A stretch of 33,016 bases of DNA from positions 1 to 33,016 of the forward strand of contig NZ_BAYD01000114.1 of the NCBI RefSeq assembly GCF_000685075.1, given 5' to 3'. A program made the translations under genes and the position numbers. The stretch is from Paraburkholderia oxyphila NBRC 105797 (lineage in GTDB: Bacteria > Pseudomonadota > Gammaproteobacteria > Burkholderiales > Burkholderiaceae). Positions within the stretch are counted from its first letter, which is position 1. Every line of letters starts with the position of its first letter. Positions 14,407 through 22,551 of this stretch are shown here, piece by piece. The notes under the pieces are model-generated. The model ran no database searches and was not told where the DNA came from. It worked only from the letters and a program-made list of their open reading frames with translations.

Positions 14407-15246
14407 ATGACCTACAAGACCTTGACGGTTCATCTGGATACGAGCGCACGCACTAACGCACGGCTTTCGCTCGCCTTGAAACTCGCGCGCACGTACGGCG
14501 CGCACCTGGACGGCCTGTTCGCGATCTTCGGGCCGAACCCGCGCGAGTTCTACGTGATGGCGGGCACGGCTGACTACTACGACGCACACCGCAGACTGCG
14601 CGCGGAGCAACGCGGGGCCATCGAGCGGCTGTTTCATGTGGAGCTCGCGCGGGCCCAGGTCGAAGGCGCCTGGGTGGCGCCCGATGGCGACCCGATCGTC
14701 GCTCTCACGCAGCGCAGCAGGACTGCCGACCTGACGATCGTCGGGCAAACGGACCTGAACGACCCGGAAGCCTATGTTGCCAATGACTTCGCCGAAGTGA
14801 TCGTCATGGGCGCCGGTGGGCCGGTGCTGGTGATGCCGAACACCGGCCACTTCGAATCGATCGGCGAGCGCGTACTGATCGCGTGGAACGGCAGCCGTGA
14901 AGCAGCACGCGCGGTTCACGATGCCATTCCGTTCATCACGCGCGCCGCGCACGTCACTATCGCCGCGGCTTCGACAACCTTCTCGCCTGCGCCTTCCCAG
15001 GCATCGTGCACGGATCTGGCGGCCATGCTCGCACGCCATGGCGCGACCACCGTCGACATTGCGCGCTTCGACCGAAGCCCATCGGAGTCCACGGGTGATG
15101 CCCTGCTCAGCTACGCCGCCGAGGACGGTTTCGACCTGCTCGTCATGGGTGCGTACGGGCACGCGCAGCTGCAGGAAATGGTGCTTGGCGGTGCGACGCG
15201 CTCGGTCCTGCTCACGATGACGCTGCCAGTGCTCATGTCCCACTGA
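14407..15246 (+). CDS. tandem-domain universal stress protein
   Basis: The protein has 279 residues; ATG 14407 is preceded by CGGAG. It is a close paralogue of the Usps at 1895 and 5437: domain 1 YKTLTVHLDTSARTNARLSL with a Tyr-rich segment (TADYYDAHRRL), domain 2 ERVLIAWNGSREAARAVHDA, ending GAYGHAQLQEMVLGGATRSVL and TLPVLMSH. The second-domain motif is WNGS in place of WDGS. The loop ends in GG as in its paralogues. It leads a probable two-gene operon with the single-domain Usp at 15302 under the palindromic FNR box. Confidence 0.9.
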   Translation: MTYKTLTVHLDTSARTNARLSLALKLARTYGAHLDGLFAIFGPNPREFYVMAGTADYYDAHRRLRAEQRGAIERLFHVELARAQVEGAWVAPDGDPIVALTQRSRTADLTIVGQTDLNDPEAYVANDFAEVIVMGAGGPVLVMPNTGHFESIGERVLIAWNGSREAARAVHDAIPFITRAAHVTIAAASTTFSPAPSQASCTDLAAMLARHGATTVDIARFDRSPSESTGDALLSYAAEDGFDLLVMGAYGHAQLQEMVLGGATRSVLLTMTLPVLMSH

Positions 15247-15301
15247 CCGGCTTCGCTCATCCTGCCTTATATCCATTCCACTTCGGGCCTGGAGGCACAC
15301 C

Positions 15302-15802
15302 ATGTATTCCCGTATTCTCGTCGCACTCGATGGCAGCCAGACTGCCTCCGCAGCGTTCGATGCCGCACTCCACCTCGCACATGATTGCGGCGCGGAGCTG
15401 CAGCCCCTGTACGTGATCGACATGCCTGTGCTCGCCTACGACGTGCCGGGCTTCGATCCGTCGATTGTCCGCGACGCGTATGTCGAGGAGGGCAAAATCG
15501 TCTGCACCGATGCCCAGGCCCGGATGACCCGGGAAGGCGTGAAAGGCGCGCCGCGCACAGTCGAAGTCGCGCTGGGCGTCGAAGACGTCGCGCAGTGCAT
15601 CGAGCGCGCCGCCGCCGACTGGCACGCGGAGCTCATCGTCATCGGCACGCATGGGCGCCGGGGCGTGCGGCGGTTGATGCTCGGCAGCGTCGCGGAGCGC
15701 GTGCTGCGCACGGCATGCCGCCCCGTGCTGCTCGTGCCGGCGCGGGCGGACGTCTCCGGGCACAAGACGCCCGATAACCGTTCTGCAACCGTCCCGGCAT
15801 GA
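15302..15802 (+). CDS. single-domain, ATP-binding type universal stress protein
   Basis: The protein has 166 residues; ATG 15302 follows GGAGG. It is one Usp domain: YSRILVALDGSQTASAAFDAA at the start, LIVIGTHGRRGVRRLMLGSVAERVL near the end, then RPVLLVPA. This loop fits G-2X-G-9X-G(S/T) exactly, so ATP binding as in MJ0577-like Usps is expected, unlike in the tandem Usps of this window. A polar tail of about 20 residues follows the domain. It starts 55 bases after the tandem Usp, probably in the same transcript. Confidence 0.92.
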   Translation: MYSRILVALDGSQTASAAFDAALHLAHDCGAELQPLYVIDMPVLAYDVPGFDPSIVRDAYVEEGKIVCTDAQARMTREGVKGAPRTVEVALGVEDVAQCIERAAADWHAELIVIGTHGRRGVRRLMLGSVAERVLRTACRPVLLVPARADVSGHKTPDNRSATVPA

Positions 15803-15928
15803 CACTCCGCGAGGTCCATGGCCGCCTGACCGGTCGGACTTGCGCGTAGACCCAGGCGCGCGACGGACTGACTTCCCGGTGCGCGCCCTCACGTAACCCA
15901 CCTGGCGTCACGAAGCCGCCTGCGAGCG

Positions 15929-16915
15929 CTAGCGTAGCGTCAGCACGGCAGCGCCCGTAAAACACCCCTCGCGCAGATCCGAGAGCGCAACGTTAGCCTG
16001 CGCAAGTGGATAGCGCCGGGTCTCGATCTCGATCTTGTACTTCCCGGCAATGGCCATGAAAGCCGCGCCATCCTCGCGCGTGAGATTCGCCACCGAAACA
16101 ATGCGGCGCTCCTCCCACAGCCACGCGTACGGAAACGAAGGAATGTCGCTCATGTGGATGCCGCCGCAGACGACGACGCCGCCCTTGACCACCGCGCGCA
16201 GCGCCGTGGGCACCAGCGCGCCGACGGGAGCGAACAGTAGTGCGGCATCGAGCGGCTCGGGTGGCGCTTCGTCGCTGCCGCCCGCCCACGCCGCGCCCAG
16301 ATGCAGCGCGAACTGCTGTGCGGCCGTGTCACCGGGGCGCGTGAACGCATACACCATGCGTCCCTGATGACGCGCGACCTGCGCAACGATATGCGCCGCC
16401 GCGCCGAAGCCGTAGATGCCGATACAAGGCGCGTCGCCGGCCAGCGCGAGCGTGCGGTAGCCGATCAACCCGGCGCACAACAACGGCGCAGCTTCAACAT
16501 CGCTGTACTGGCGCGGCAGATGGAAGCAGTAGCGGGCGTCGGCGACCGTACGTTCGGCGTAACCACCGTCGATCGTGTAGCCTGTGAAGCCGGGTGCGTC
16601 GCACAGATTCTCGCGCCCGCGCAGGCAGAAGCGGCAATGCCCGCAGGTGTGGCCGAGCCACGGCACGCCCACGCGGTCGCCCGACGCGAAGCCTGTGACG
16701 CCCGCGCCGAGCGCCGCCACTGTTCCGACGATCTCGTGACCCGGAATTACCGGGCGCTTTGGGCGCGTCAGGTCGCCGTCGACCACGTGCAAATCGGTGC
16801 GGCACACGCCGCACGCATGCACGTCGATGAGCAACTGGCCCGCCGCCGGCGCCGGATTGGGCAACTCCACCTCGCGCAGCAGCGGACTCGTACCGTCGAA
16901 CAACATCGCTCGCAT
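15929..16915 (-). CDS. zinc-dependent alcohol dehydrogenase
   Basis: The protein has 328 residues from ATG 16915, six bases after AGGAGA; an ATG at 16921 touches that site and is less likely. Catalytic zinc ligands are Cys38 (ACGVCRTDLH) and His60-Glu61 (GHE), with Cys147 (PLLCAGLIG) as third ligand. The structural zinc is held by Cys91, 94, 97 and 105. The nucleotide-binding segment IGIYGFGAAAHIVAQVA is present. It most resembles the short-chain alcohol/propanol-preferring AdhA group, oxidising alcohols or reducing aldehydes with NAD(H). Under anoxia it would regenerate NAD+ from acetaldehyde. A near-perfect FNR box lies 173.5 bases upstream. Confidence 0.9.
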   Translation of the reverse strand: MRAMLFDGTSPLLREVELPNPAPAAGQLLIDVHACGVCRTDLHVVDGDLTRPKRPVIPGHEIVGTVAALGAGVTGFASGDRVGVPWLGHTCGHCRFCLRGRENLCDAPGFTGYTIDGGYAERTVADARYCFHLPRQYSDVEAAPLLCAGLIGYRTLALAGDAPCIGIYGFGAAAHIVAQVARHQGRMVYAFTRPGDTAAQQFALHLGAAWAGGSDEAPPEPLDAALLFAPVGALVPTALRAVVKGGVVVCGGIHMSDIPSFPYAWLWEERRIVSVANLTREDGAAFMAIAGKYKIEIETRRYPLAQANVALSDLREGCFTGAAVLTLR

Positions 16916-16937
16916 CGTCATTCTCCTGTCGACCAGA

Positions 16938-17017
16938 GTTAGCGCTTTAGCGCTTACCCTGGTCCCATGCTTCGGGGTCGATCCGGAGTGAGTGCTTCAC
17001 CACTTACCGCGGTCCCA
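16938..17017. repeat. imperfect direct repeat with internal palindrome
   Basis: Two 27-base units, 16941-16967 and 16991-17017, match at 21 positions and share CTTACC and GGTCCCA. The first also contains a near-palindrome (16938-16957) built on two AGCGCT blocks. It lies in the leader region of the alcohol dehydrogenase gene. It may be a dispersed intergenic repeat or a regulatory element. Confidence 0.5.
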
Positions 17018-17385
17018 CCCAAAGCTCGTCCCAAGTGCCTTGCAGCGCATCAGTCAGTGTCCGTGCCGGCAACCCTGCCCGGTTGATCTACATCAGCGAC
17101 TCTCCACGCCGCGCCCGGAACATGCGGCATGCGGCGATTCGCCCTGCGCACAAATTCCCAACTCGACATCAGCAATTCTCTGAATCAATGTCGGACGTTT
17201 CTTACACGAAGGCCGCACACCGGACGCCAATCTCAGCCGGCGCTGATTGTTGCAGCCCGTCCCGAATCCAATACTTAAGGCGTGACGAAAGCGAAAGTGT
17301 CCGGCGATCACGCGGCAAACCAAGCCTTCCTTCCGAACGCTGTTCCAGTTGTAGCTGCGTACCGCCCAATGTCGAGGAGCGAGTC
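17018..17385. other. intergenic region between divergent genes
   Basis: Apart from the FNR-like box at 17082-17095 I see no gene. The upstream extension of the LRAT gene frame through here has low-complexity Arg/Ser content and no ribosome binding site. Confidence 0.4.
17082..17095 (-). promoter_or_regulatory. near-perfect FNR box
   Basis: TTGATCTACATCAG departs from consensus only in its last base. It is 173.5 bases from the alcohol dehydrogenase start (minus) and about 297 bases from the LRAT-domain gene (plus), so the former is the likelier target. Confidence 0.55.
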
Positions 17386-17895
17386 ATGAGCCAACACGAA
17401 GAATCGGGATGCACAGAGGTCGTGTGCACGCATGACCTGCCCGTCGGCGCTCACCTCGCCACGAAGCGCCCTGGCTATGTGCATCACGGCATCTACATCG
17501 GGAACGGCCGTGTGATTCACTACGCCGGCCTTTCTCGCCGGTTCTGCGGCGGTCCGGTGGAAGCGATCTCGATCCAGCATTTTTCGGCGGGCTTCGACAT
17601 CGAAGTCGTACCACACACGCACGCGCAATACACTGGCTCCGAGGTGGCGCACCGCGCCTCATCGCGACTCGGCGAGCACAACTACCGTCTGCTCACCAAC
17701 AACTGCGAGCACCTTTGCCAGTGGTGCGTGTTCGGGCAAGGAAGAAGCGACCAGGTTCAGGCCTGCATCCGCAATCCCGCTCGCGCCATGCGCGTCCTTT
17801 TTACCCTGTTCGTCTGCACGCTCATTAGTGAGTGTGCGCTGATGCTCTCGTCCGGCAATACGGACAATGTTCGTGTCCCGGCGCTCAACGGTTGA
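17386..17895 (+). CDS. LRAT-domain (NlpC/P60-like) acyltransferase/thiol hydrolase with C-terminal membrane anchor
   Basis: The protein has 169 residues; ATG 17386 is preceded by GAGGAG. The LRAT signature is clear: GYVHHGIYIGNGRVIHYAG supplies the catalytic His34 and second His45, and LLTNNCEHLCQWC supplies nucleophile Cys107 in the NCEH motif. The domain spans about residues 18-120. A hydrophobic helix near residues 136-155 could anchor it in the membrane. Eukaryotic members transfer acyl groups from phospholipids, and bacterial members are mostly uncharacterised, so phospholipid acyl transfer or amidase activity is inference. Its neighbour is a phosphatidylglycerol-modifying-type membrane protein, which fits a lipid role. 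Confidence 0.85.
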   Translation: MSQHEESGCTEVVCTHDLPVGAHLATKRPGYVHHGIYIGNGRVIHYAGLSRRFCGGPVEAISIQHFSAGFDIEVVPHTHAQYTGSEVAHRASSRLGEHNYRLLTNNCEHLCQWCVFGQGRSDQVQACIRNPARAMRVLFTLFVCTLISECALMLSSGNTDNVRVPALNG

Positions 17896-17988
17896 GTCAG
17901 GCAACGAAACCGGCCCTGCTGTGATTCATCTTTGCCGCTCGCCGCTCGAAGATTCACGCTCACGCACTATCGGAGCGCCTCGGACCGC

Positions 17989-18002
17989 TTGACGTGCATC
18001 AA
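17989..18002 (+). promoter_or_regulatory. FNR box upstream of LPG-synthetase-like gene
   Basis: TTGACGTGCATCAA, full consensus. Its centre (17995.5) predicts a start near 18037, 58 bases before ATG 18095. This also disfavours the ATG at 18047 as start codon. Confidence 0.8.
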
Positions 18003-18094
18003 GCCCGAACTGCGGCACGCGGTCAAGATGCCTTTGCTGGCGCGTAATGAACACACATTGCGCTGCCGCCCCCTCCTTCACGAGACAGGTTCCG

Positions 18095-19261
18095 ATGAAT
18101 CCCGGCACTCCTGCTCCTGGCCAGCGGCCCGATGGCGAGTCACCCGTGCAACAAGCCGCGGCGCGCTTCACGCAACGCGCCGCGCGCGCGCTGAGGCAAT
18201 GGCTTGCAGCGAACCTGCGTCGGCGCGGGCAGGTGGCGTGGACAGTCGGTCTCCTGTGCCTGCTCGCGGTCGTCCTCGTAGTCGTACGCGCCAGCTCGCT
18301 GGAGCGCACGCTCGCACTCGCACGTGCGGCGCGCCCGGGCTGGCTGCTGATCGCATTCGTGGCTCAGCTCGCCACCTACATAAGCGCCGCGCTGGTGTGG
18401 CGCCAACCACTTGAGGATTCTGGCTATCCGCTGCCGATGCGCGTGCTCGTACGCCTTGGCATCGTCAAGGTGTTTACCGATCAGGCGCTGCCGAGCGCTG
18501 GCCTCGGTGGGAGCCTCATGGCGATTCGTGGGCTGCTTCGCCGCGGCATTCCGCGCTCGATCGCGCTGACCGCTCTGCTCTCGAGCCTCCTCTCGCGCGA
18601 CATTGCCTTTCTGATCGTCGTGTTCGCGAGCGCCGGGATACTCTGGCTGCACCACGCCGCGGGCACCACGCTCTTCATCGGGATCGCCATCTTCCTGCTG
18701 GTGCTCCTGCTCGTCCCCGCCTTCCTTGTCGCCCTGCATCGGTGGAATCACGATCCGCGAATTGCGCTGCTCGGAAAATGGCTGCATCTGTCACGCCTGA
18801 TCGAATCATTCGACAACATCCCGCTCGATCTTCTCCTGAACCGGCGCCTGCTCATGCGAACGGTCGCGTTGCAGCTCGCGATCTTTCTGTTCGACGCCGG
18901 TACCCTGTGGCTGGTGCTCCTTGCAGTGGGCGCCCCGGCACCATTCTGGGTAGCGTTCGCGAGCTTCGCGATCGCCTCGATGGTGGCAACAATCGGCCCT
19001 GTGCCTGTCGGGCTCGGCACGTTCGAAGCCGCTTCGGTCGGCATGCTGAATCTGCTCGATGTGCCGATCGAGGCGGCGCTCGCGGCAACGCTGTTGCTGC
19101 GAGGGCTCACCTTTTGGCTGCCGATGCTGCCCGGCGTCTGGCTCGCCCGCGTCGAGTTGCGAGCGAGCCGGCGCAAGGCCACGACGCCCCCAGAAGTTCC
19201 CGGCACGGCCGAGCCGCAGCGCGACGACGGTCATGGTGGAGGACCGCTGCCGCGCGCCTGA
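18095..19261 (+). CDS. lysylphosphatidylglycerol synthetase-like (UPF0104/AglD-type) membrane protein
   Basis: From ATG 18095 it has 388 residues; an ATG at 18047 would add 16. The N-terminal 50 residues are cytoplasmic and Arg-rich, followed by about eight membrane helices. Family features include DQALPSAGLGGSLMAIRGLLRRGI after the third helix and TIGPVPVGLGTFEAASVGMLNLL, then LLRGLTFWLPMLPGVWLARVELR near the end. The family is the flippase-like transmembrane half of MprF. The aminoacyltransferase half is absent, so it probably moves lipids or makes a different modification. The C-terminal tail is polar. The ribosome binding site is weak. An FNR box lies 99.5 bases upstream. Confidence 0.85.
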   Translation: MNPGTPAPGQRPDGESPVQQAAARFTQRAARALRQWLAANLRRRGQVAWTVGLLCLLAVVLVVVRASSLERTLALARAARPGWLLIAFVAQLATYISAALVWRQPLEDSGYPLPMRVLVRLGIVKVFTDQALPSAGLGGSLMAIRGLLRRGIPRSIALTALLSSLLSRDIAFLIVVFASAGILWLHHAAGTTLFIGIAIFLLVLLLVPAFLVALHRWNHDPRIALLGKWLHLSRLIESFDNIPLDLLLNRRLLMRTVALQLAIFLFDAGTLWLVLLAVGAPAPFWVAFASFAIASMVATIGPVPVGLGTFEAASVGMLNLLDVPIEAALAATLLLRGLTFWLPMLPGVWLARVELRASRRKATTPPEVPGTAEPQRDDGHGGGPLPRA

Positions 19262-19297
19262 CATGAAGTGAAGCGATCGGCCGGACATTCCGGGGGA

Positions 19298-19311
19298 TTG
19301 ATATATATCAA
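19298..19311 (+). promoter_or_regulatory. FNR box upstream of ABC transporter
   Basis: TTGATATATATCAA is a perfect palindrome. Its centre (19304.5) predicts a start near 19346, giving a leader of only about 20 bases before GTG 19366. Confidence 0.88.
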
Positions 19312-19365
19312 CTCGTACTGACCGTTTTCCCCCACGATGAGGCGTCGCGACATTGGGGGAAAGCC

Positions 19366-21099
19366 GTGGAGCACCATGCCGAGATACTGGGTGGCGGGAG
19401 GTGGCGTCCCCACATGCCGGGCTGGCGCGATCTCACTGCCGTCCTGCTCGTGCTGGGCTTTCTGATCTTGCTCGGCACGGGCGCGCGGCAGATGATCGGC
19501 CCACTGGCGATTGCGCATCAAACGGAAATTTCGCTGTCTCCATGGGCGTTGCCTGGATACACGCTGCGCACAGTCATGCGCATGCTCGCCGCGCTCGCCG
19601 CCTCCCTCGCTTTCACGCTGACTTACGCCACGGCCGCCGCCAAAAGCCGTCGCGCGGAGATGCTGCTCATCCCGCTGCTCGACGTGCTCCAGTCCGTGCC
19701 GATTCTCGGCTACCTCTCATTTACGATCGCGTTCTTCCTCTCGCTGTTCCCGGGCAATGTCTTCGGCGCAGAGCTTGCGGCCATCTTCGCGATCTTCACG
19801 AGCCAGGCCTGGAACATGGCGTTCAGCTTTTATCAGGCCCTGCGCACGGTGCCGCTCGATCTGGACGAGGCAAGCCGCAGCTTTCGCCTCTCGGCGTGGC
19901 AGCGCTTCTGGCGTCTCGAGGTGCCTTTCGCGATGCCCGGCCTCGTCTGGAACACCATGATGTCGATGTCGGGTGGCTGGTTCTTCGTGGTGGCCTCGGA
20001 AGCGATCTCCGTGGGCAATCTGCAGGTCGCGCTGCCGGGCGTGGGCTCCTACGTCGCGCGCGCCATCGCGCAACGCGATCTCGCCGCGGTGGGCTGGGCG
20101 ATTCTCGCCATGACCGTGGCGATCGTGCTCTACGACCAGCTGCTGTTCCGGCCCATCGTGGCATGGGGCGACCGCTTTCGCTCCGAGCAGACGGCTGCAC
20201 AAATCACGCCGCGCAGTTGGCTGCTCAATCTGGTGCATCGCTCGGCCTGGATGCAATCCGCGACAAGACCTGTGAGCAGCACGCTGCATCGCGCCGCTCG
20301 CGCGCGGCTCTCGATGGGCGCCGGCCTGCATTGGCCGCATACTGGCATGCCACAACGCGCGGGCGATGTGCTCTGGCTCGCGCTCTGTGGCGCGGGCGTA
20401 GCCTATGCAGCGGCGACGCTATTGCACTTTGCCGGGCCCACGCTCTCCTGGGCGGATGTGGCAAACGTCGCGCGCAATGGTCTGCTCACACTGCTGCGCG
20501 TGGCCGTGCTGATCACGCTTGCGTCTCTCGTCTGGGTGCCCGTGGGTGTCTGGATCGGCCTGCGTCCTGGGCTCACGCAGATCGTGCAGCCGGTCGCGCA
20601 GTTTCTTGCGGCTTTTCCGGCCAACTTGTTGTTTCCGGTGGTGGTATTCCTTCTCGTTCACTACAGTCTCGCCCCGAAGATCTGGCTCAGCCCACTCATG
20701 ATCCTCGGCACACAGTGGTACATCCTGTTCAATGTGATCGCCGGCGCCACGGCGTTTCCGACCGATCTGCGCGAAGCCGCCACGAGTTTCAGGGTGCGCC
20801 GGGGATCATGGTGGCGCAAAGTCGTGCTGCCCGGCATCTTCCCCTACTACGTGACCGGCGCGATCACCGCGTCGGGCGGCGCATGGAATGCGAGCATTGT
20901 TGCCGAAGCCGTGAGCTGGGGACCGACGCATCTGAGCGCGGGCGGTCTTGGCGCCTATATTGCACAGATGACTGAAGCGGGCGACTATCCGCGCATCGCG
21001 CTGGGCATCGCCATGATGTCGGTGCTGGTGATTGCGATGAACCGGCTGCTGTGGCGGCCCCTCTATGCGTTCGCCGAACGGCGCACGCGGCTGGACTGA
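19366..21099 (+). CDS. fused double permease of a nitrate/sulfonate/bicarbonate-type ABC importer
   Basis: The protein has 577 residues from GTG 19366, preceded by GGGGGA. Two BPD_transp_1 permease units are joined in one chain. Unit 1 (about residues 65-270) has an EAA-type loop with DEASRSFRLSAWQRFWRLEVP. Unit 2 (about 365-565) has REAATSFRVRRGSWWRKVVLP. Each EAA loop contacts the ATPase. The fusion replaces the usual permease dimer. The group falls in the NitT/TauT branch, but the substrate is unknown, and no periplasmic binding protein gene occurs in this window. It is co-transcribed with the ATPase 24 bases downstream and appears FNR-controlled. Confidence 0.88.
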   Translation: MEHHAEILGGGRWRPHMPGWRDLTAVLLVLGFLILLGTGARQMIGPLAIAHQTEISLSPWALPGYTLRTVMRMLAALAASLAFTLTYATAAAKSRRAEMLLIPLLDVLQSVPILGYLSFTIAFFLSLFPGNVFGAELAAIFAIFTSQAWNMAFSFYQALRTVPLDLDEASRSFRLSAWQRFWRLEVPFAMPGLVWNTMMSMSGGWFFVVASEAISVGNLQVALPGVGSYVARAIAQRDLAAVGWAILAMTVAIVLYDQLLFRPIVAWGDRFRSEQTAAQITPRSWLLNLVHRSAWMQSATRPVSSTLHRAARARLSMGAGLHWPHTGMPQRAGDVLWLALCGAGVAYAAATLLHFAGPTLSWADVANVARNGLLTLLRVAVLITLASLVWVPVGVWIGLRPGLTQIVQPVAQFLAAFPANLLFPVVVFLLVHYSLAPKIWLSPLMILGTQWYILFNVIAGATAFPTDLREAATSFRVRRGSWWRKVVLPGIFPYYVTGAITASGGAWNASIVAEAVSWGPTHLSAGGLGAYIAQMTEAGDYPRIALGIAMMSVLVIAMNRLLWRPLYAFAERRTRLD

Positions 21100-21123
21100 A
21101 ACGCTGGCAACCGGGAGAACCCC

Positions 21124-22458
21124 ATGTCGAGCCTCGCTCACCCCGACACGAAAACCCGTACGGCCTCTCCTGCAAACGCCGCGTTGCCAGTCGTGGCGCT
21201 CGAGCAAGTGGGCATGTCGTTCGCGAAGCCTTCCGGCGAACCGCTACCGGTGCTCGCGAACATCGATCTCGAGGTGTGCGAGGGCGAGATTCTCGGATTG
21301 CTGGGGCGCTCCGGGTCCGGCAAGTCGACGCTGCTGCGCATTGCGGCCGGGCTCGTCAAGCCCTCGTCGGGCAGCGTGCACTATCGCGGCCAGCCGCTGC
21401 GCGGCCCCCAGGAAGGGATAGCGGTGGTGTTCCAGACGTTCGCGCTCTATCCATGGCTCACCGTACTCGATAACGTCGAACTCGGCCTCGACGCGCTGCG
21501 CGTATCGGCCAATGCGGCCCGCGAGCGCGCAAAGGCGGCCATCGACCTGATCGGGCTGAACGGATTCGAGTCGGCCTTTCCGCGCGAGCTCTCGGGCGGC
21601 ATGCGCCAGCGTGTCGGCTTTGCGCGCGCACTCGTGAGCGAGCCGACGCTGCTTCTGATGGACGAGCCGTTTTCGGCGCTCGACGTGCTGACGGCCGAGA
21701 CGCTGCGAACCGATTTTCTGGACCTCTGGCTCGAGCGCCAGTTGCCGATCAAGGCGATGCTCCTCGTCACGCACAACATCGAGGAAGCCGTGCTCATGTG
21801 CGACCGCATCCAGCTGCTGGGCGGCAGCCCTGCGCGCATCGTGGCTGACATGAATGTGCAGTTACCGCATCCGCGCAACCGGCTCGATCCGGCGTTTCGT
21901 GAGATCGTCAACGAGATTTATTCGGTGCTCACATCGCGCCTCGCCGAGACGACGGATGCACCATCCGCCGCTTCGCGCGGGCTCGCGTTGCATTTGCCGG
22001 AGGTTTCGAGCCACCGCCTCGATGGGTTCATCGACACGATTGCTTCGGCCTTGCATGGTGGTAGCGCGGAGCTGGAAAAGATTGCCGCATCGCGGATGCT
22101 GAAAGTCGACGAACTCTTTCCCATTGCGGGAGCGATGCATATTCTCGAATTCGCCGAGTTGCACAATGGCGTGATCAGGCTTACGGCAGCGGGACGTGTC
22201 TTCGCGCAAGCAAACGACGACGAGCGCAAGCGCCTCTTTCGCGAACATCTCATGCAATTCGTACCGCTCGCGGCGCACATTCGCGAAGTCCTGGACGAGC
22301 GAGAAGGACACCGCGCGCCGCGCGAGCGTTTCGAGCTGGAACTACAGGACCACCTGAACCAGAGCGACGCGGACAGCACCTTGCGTACGATGATCGACTG
22401 GGGACGCTACGCGGGGCTTTTCAGCTACGACGACCATACACGCTCGTTCGGCGATTGA
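21124..22458 (+). CDS. ABC transporter ATPase with C-terminal AAA-associated domain
   Basis: The protein has 444 residues; ATG 21124 is preceded by GGGAG. The nucleotide-binding domain (about 20-270) has Walker A GRSGSGKST (61-69), Q-loop VVFQTFALYPW, signature LSGGMRQR, Walker B LLLMDEPFSALD and switch His in LVTHNIEEA, so it should be active. The extra C-terminal about 150 residues (from LPEVSSHRLDGFIDTIASAL) match the AAA-associated C-terminal domain found on some NitT/TauT-type ATPases, probably a regulatory module of winged-helix character (LTAAGRVFAQANDDERKRLF). It partners the fused permease upstream. Confidence 0.9.
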   Translation: MSSLAHPDTKTRTASPANAALPVVALEQVGMSFAKPSGEPLPVLANIDLEVCEGEILGLLGRSGSGKSTLLRIAAGLVKPSSGSVHYRGQPLRGPQEGIAVVFQTFALYPWLTVLDNVELGLDALRVSANAARERAKAAIDLIGLNGFESAFPRELSGGMRQRVGFARALVSEPTLLLMDEPFSALDVLTAETLRTDFLDLWLERQLPIKAMLLVTHNIEEAVLMCDRIQLLGGSPARIVADMNVQLPHPRNRLDPAFREIVNEIYSVLTSRLAETTDAPSAASRGLALHLPEVSSHRLDGFIDTIASALHGGSAELEKIAASRMLKVDELFPIAGAMHILEFAELHNGVIRLTAAGRVFAQANDDERKRLFREHLMQFVPLAAHIREVLDEREGHRAPRERFELELQDHLNQSDADSTLRTMIDWGRYAGLFSYDDHTRSFGD

Positions 22459-22551
22459 TGGCCAATTTTCTCATGGTCGTCGATGGATCTGGCCCGGCCG
22501 GCCGCTTTTGCATGAACAAATCGCCTTTTGCGACCGTGCCGCGCCTGCACA

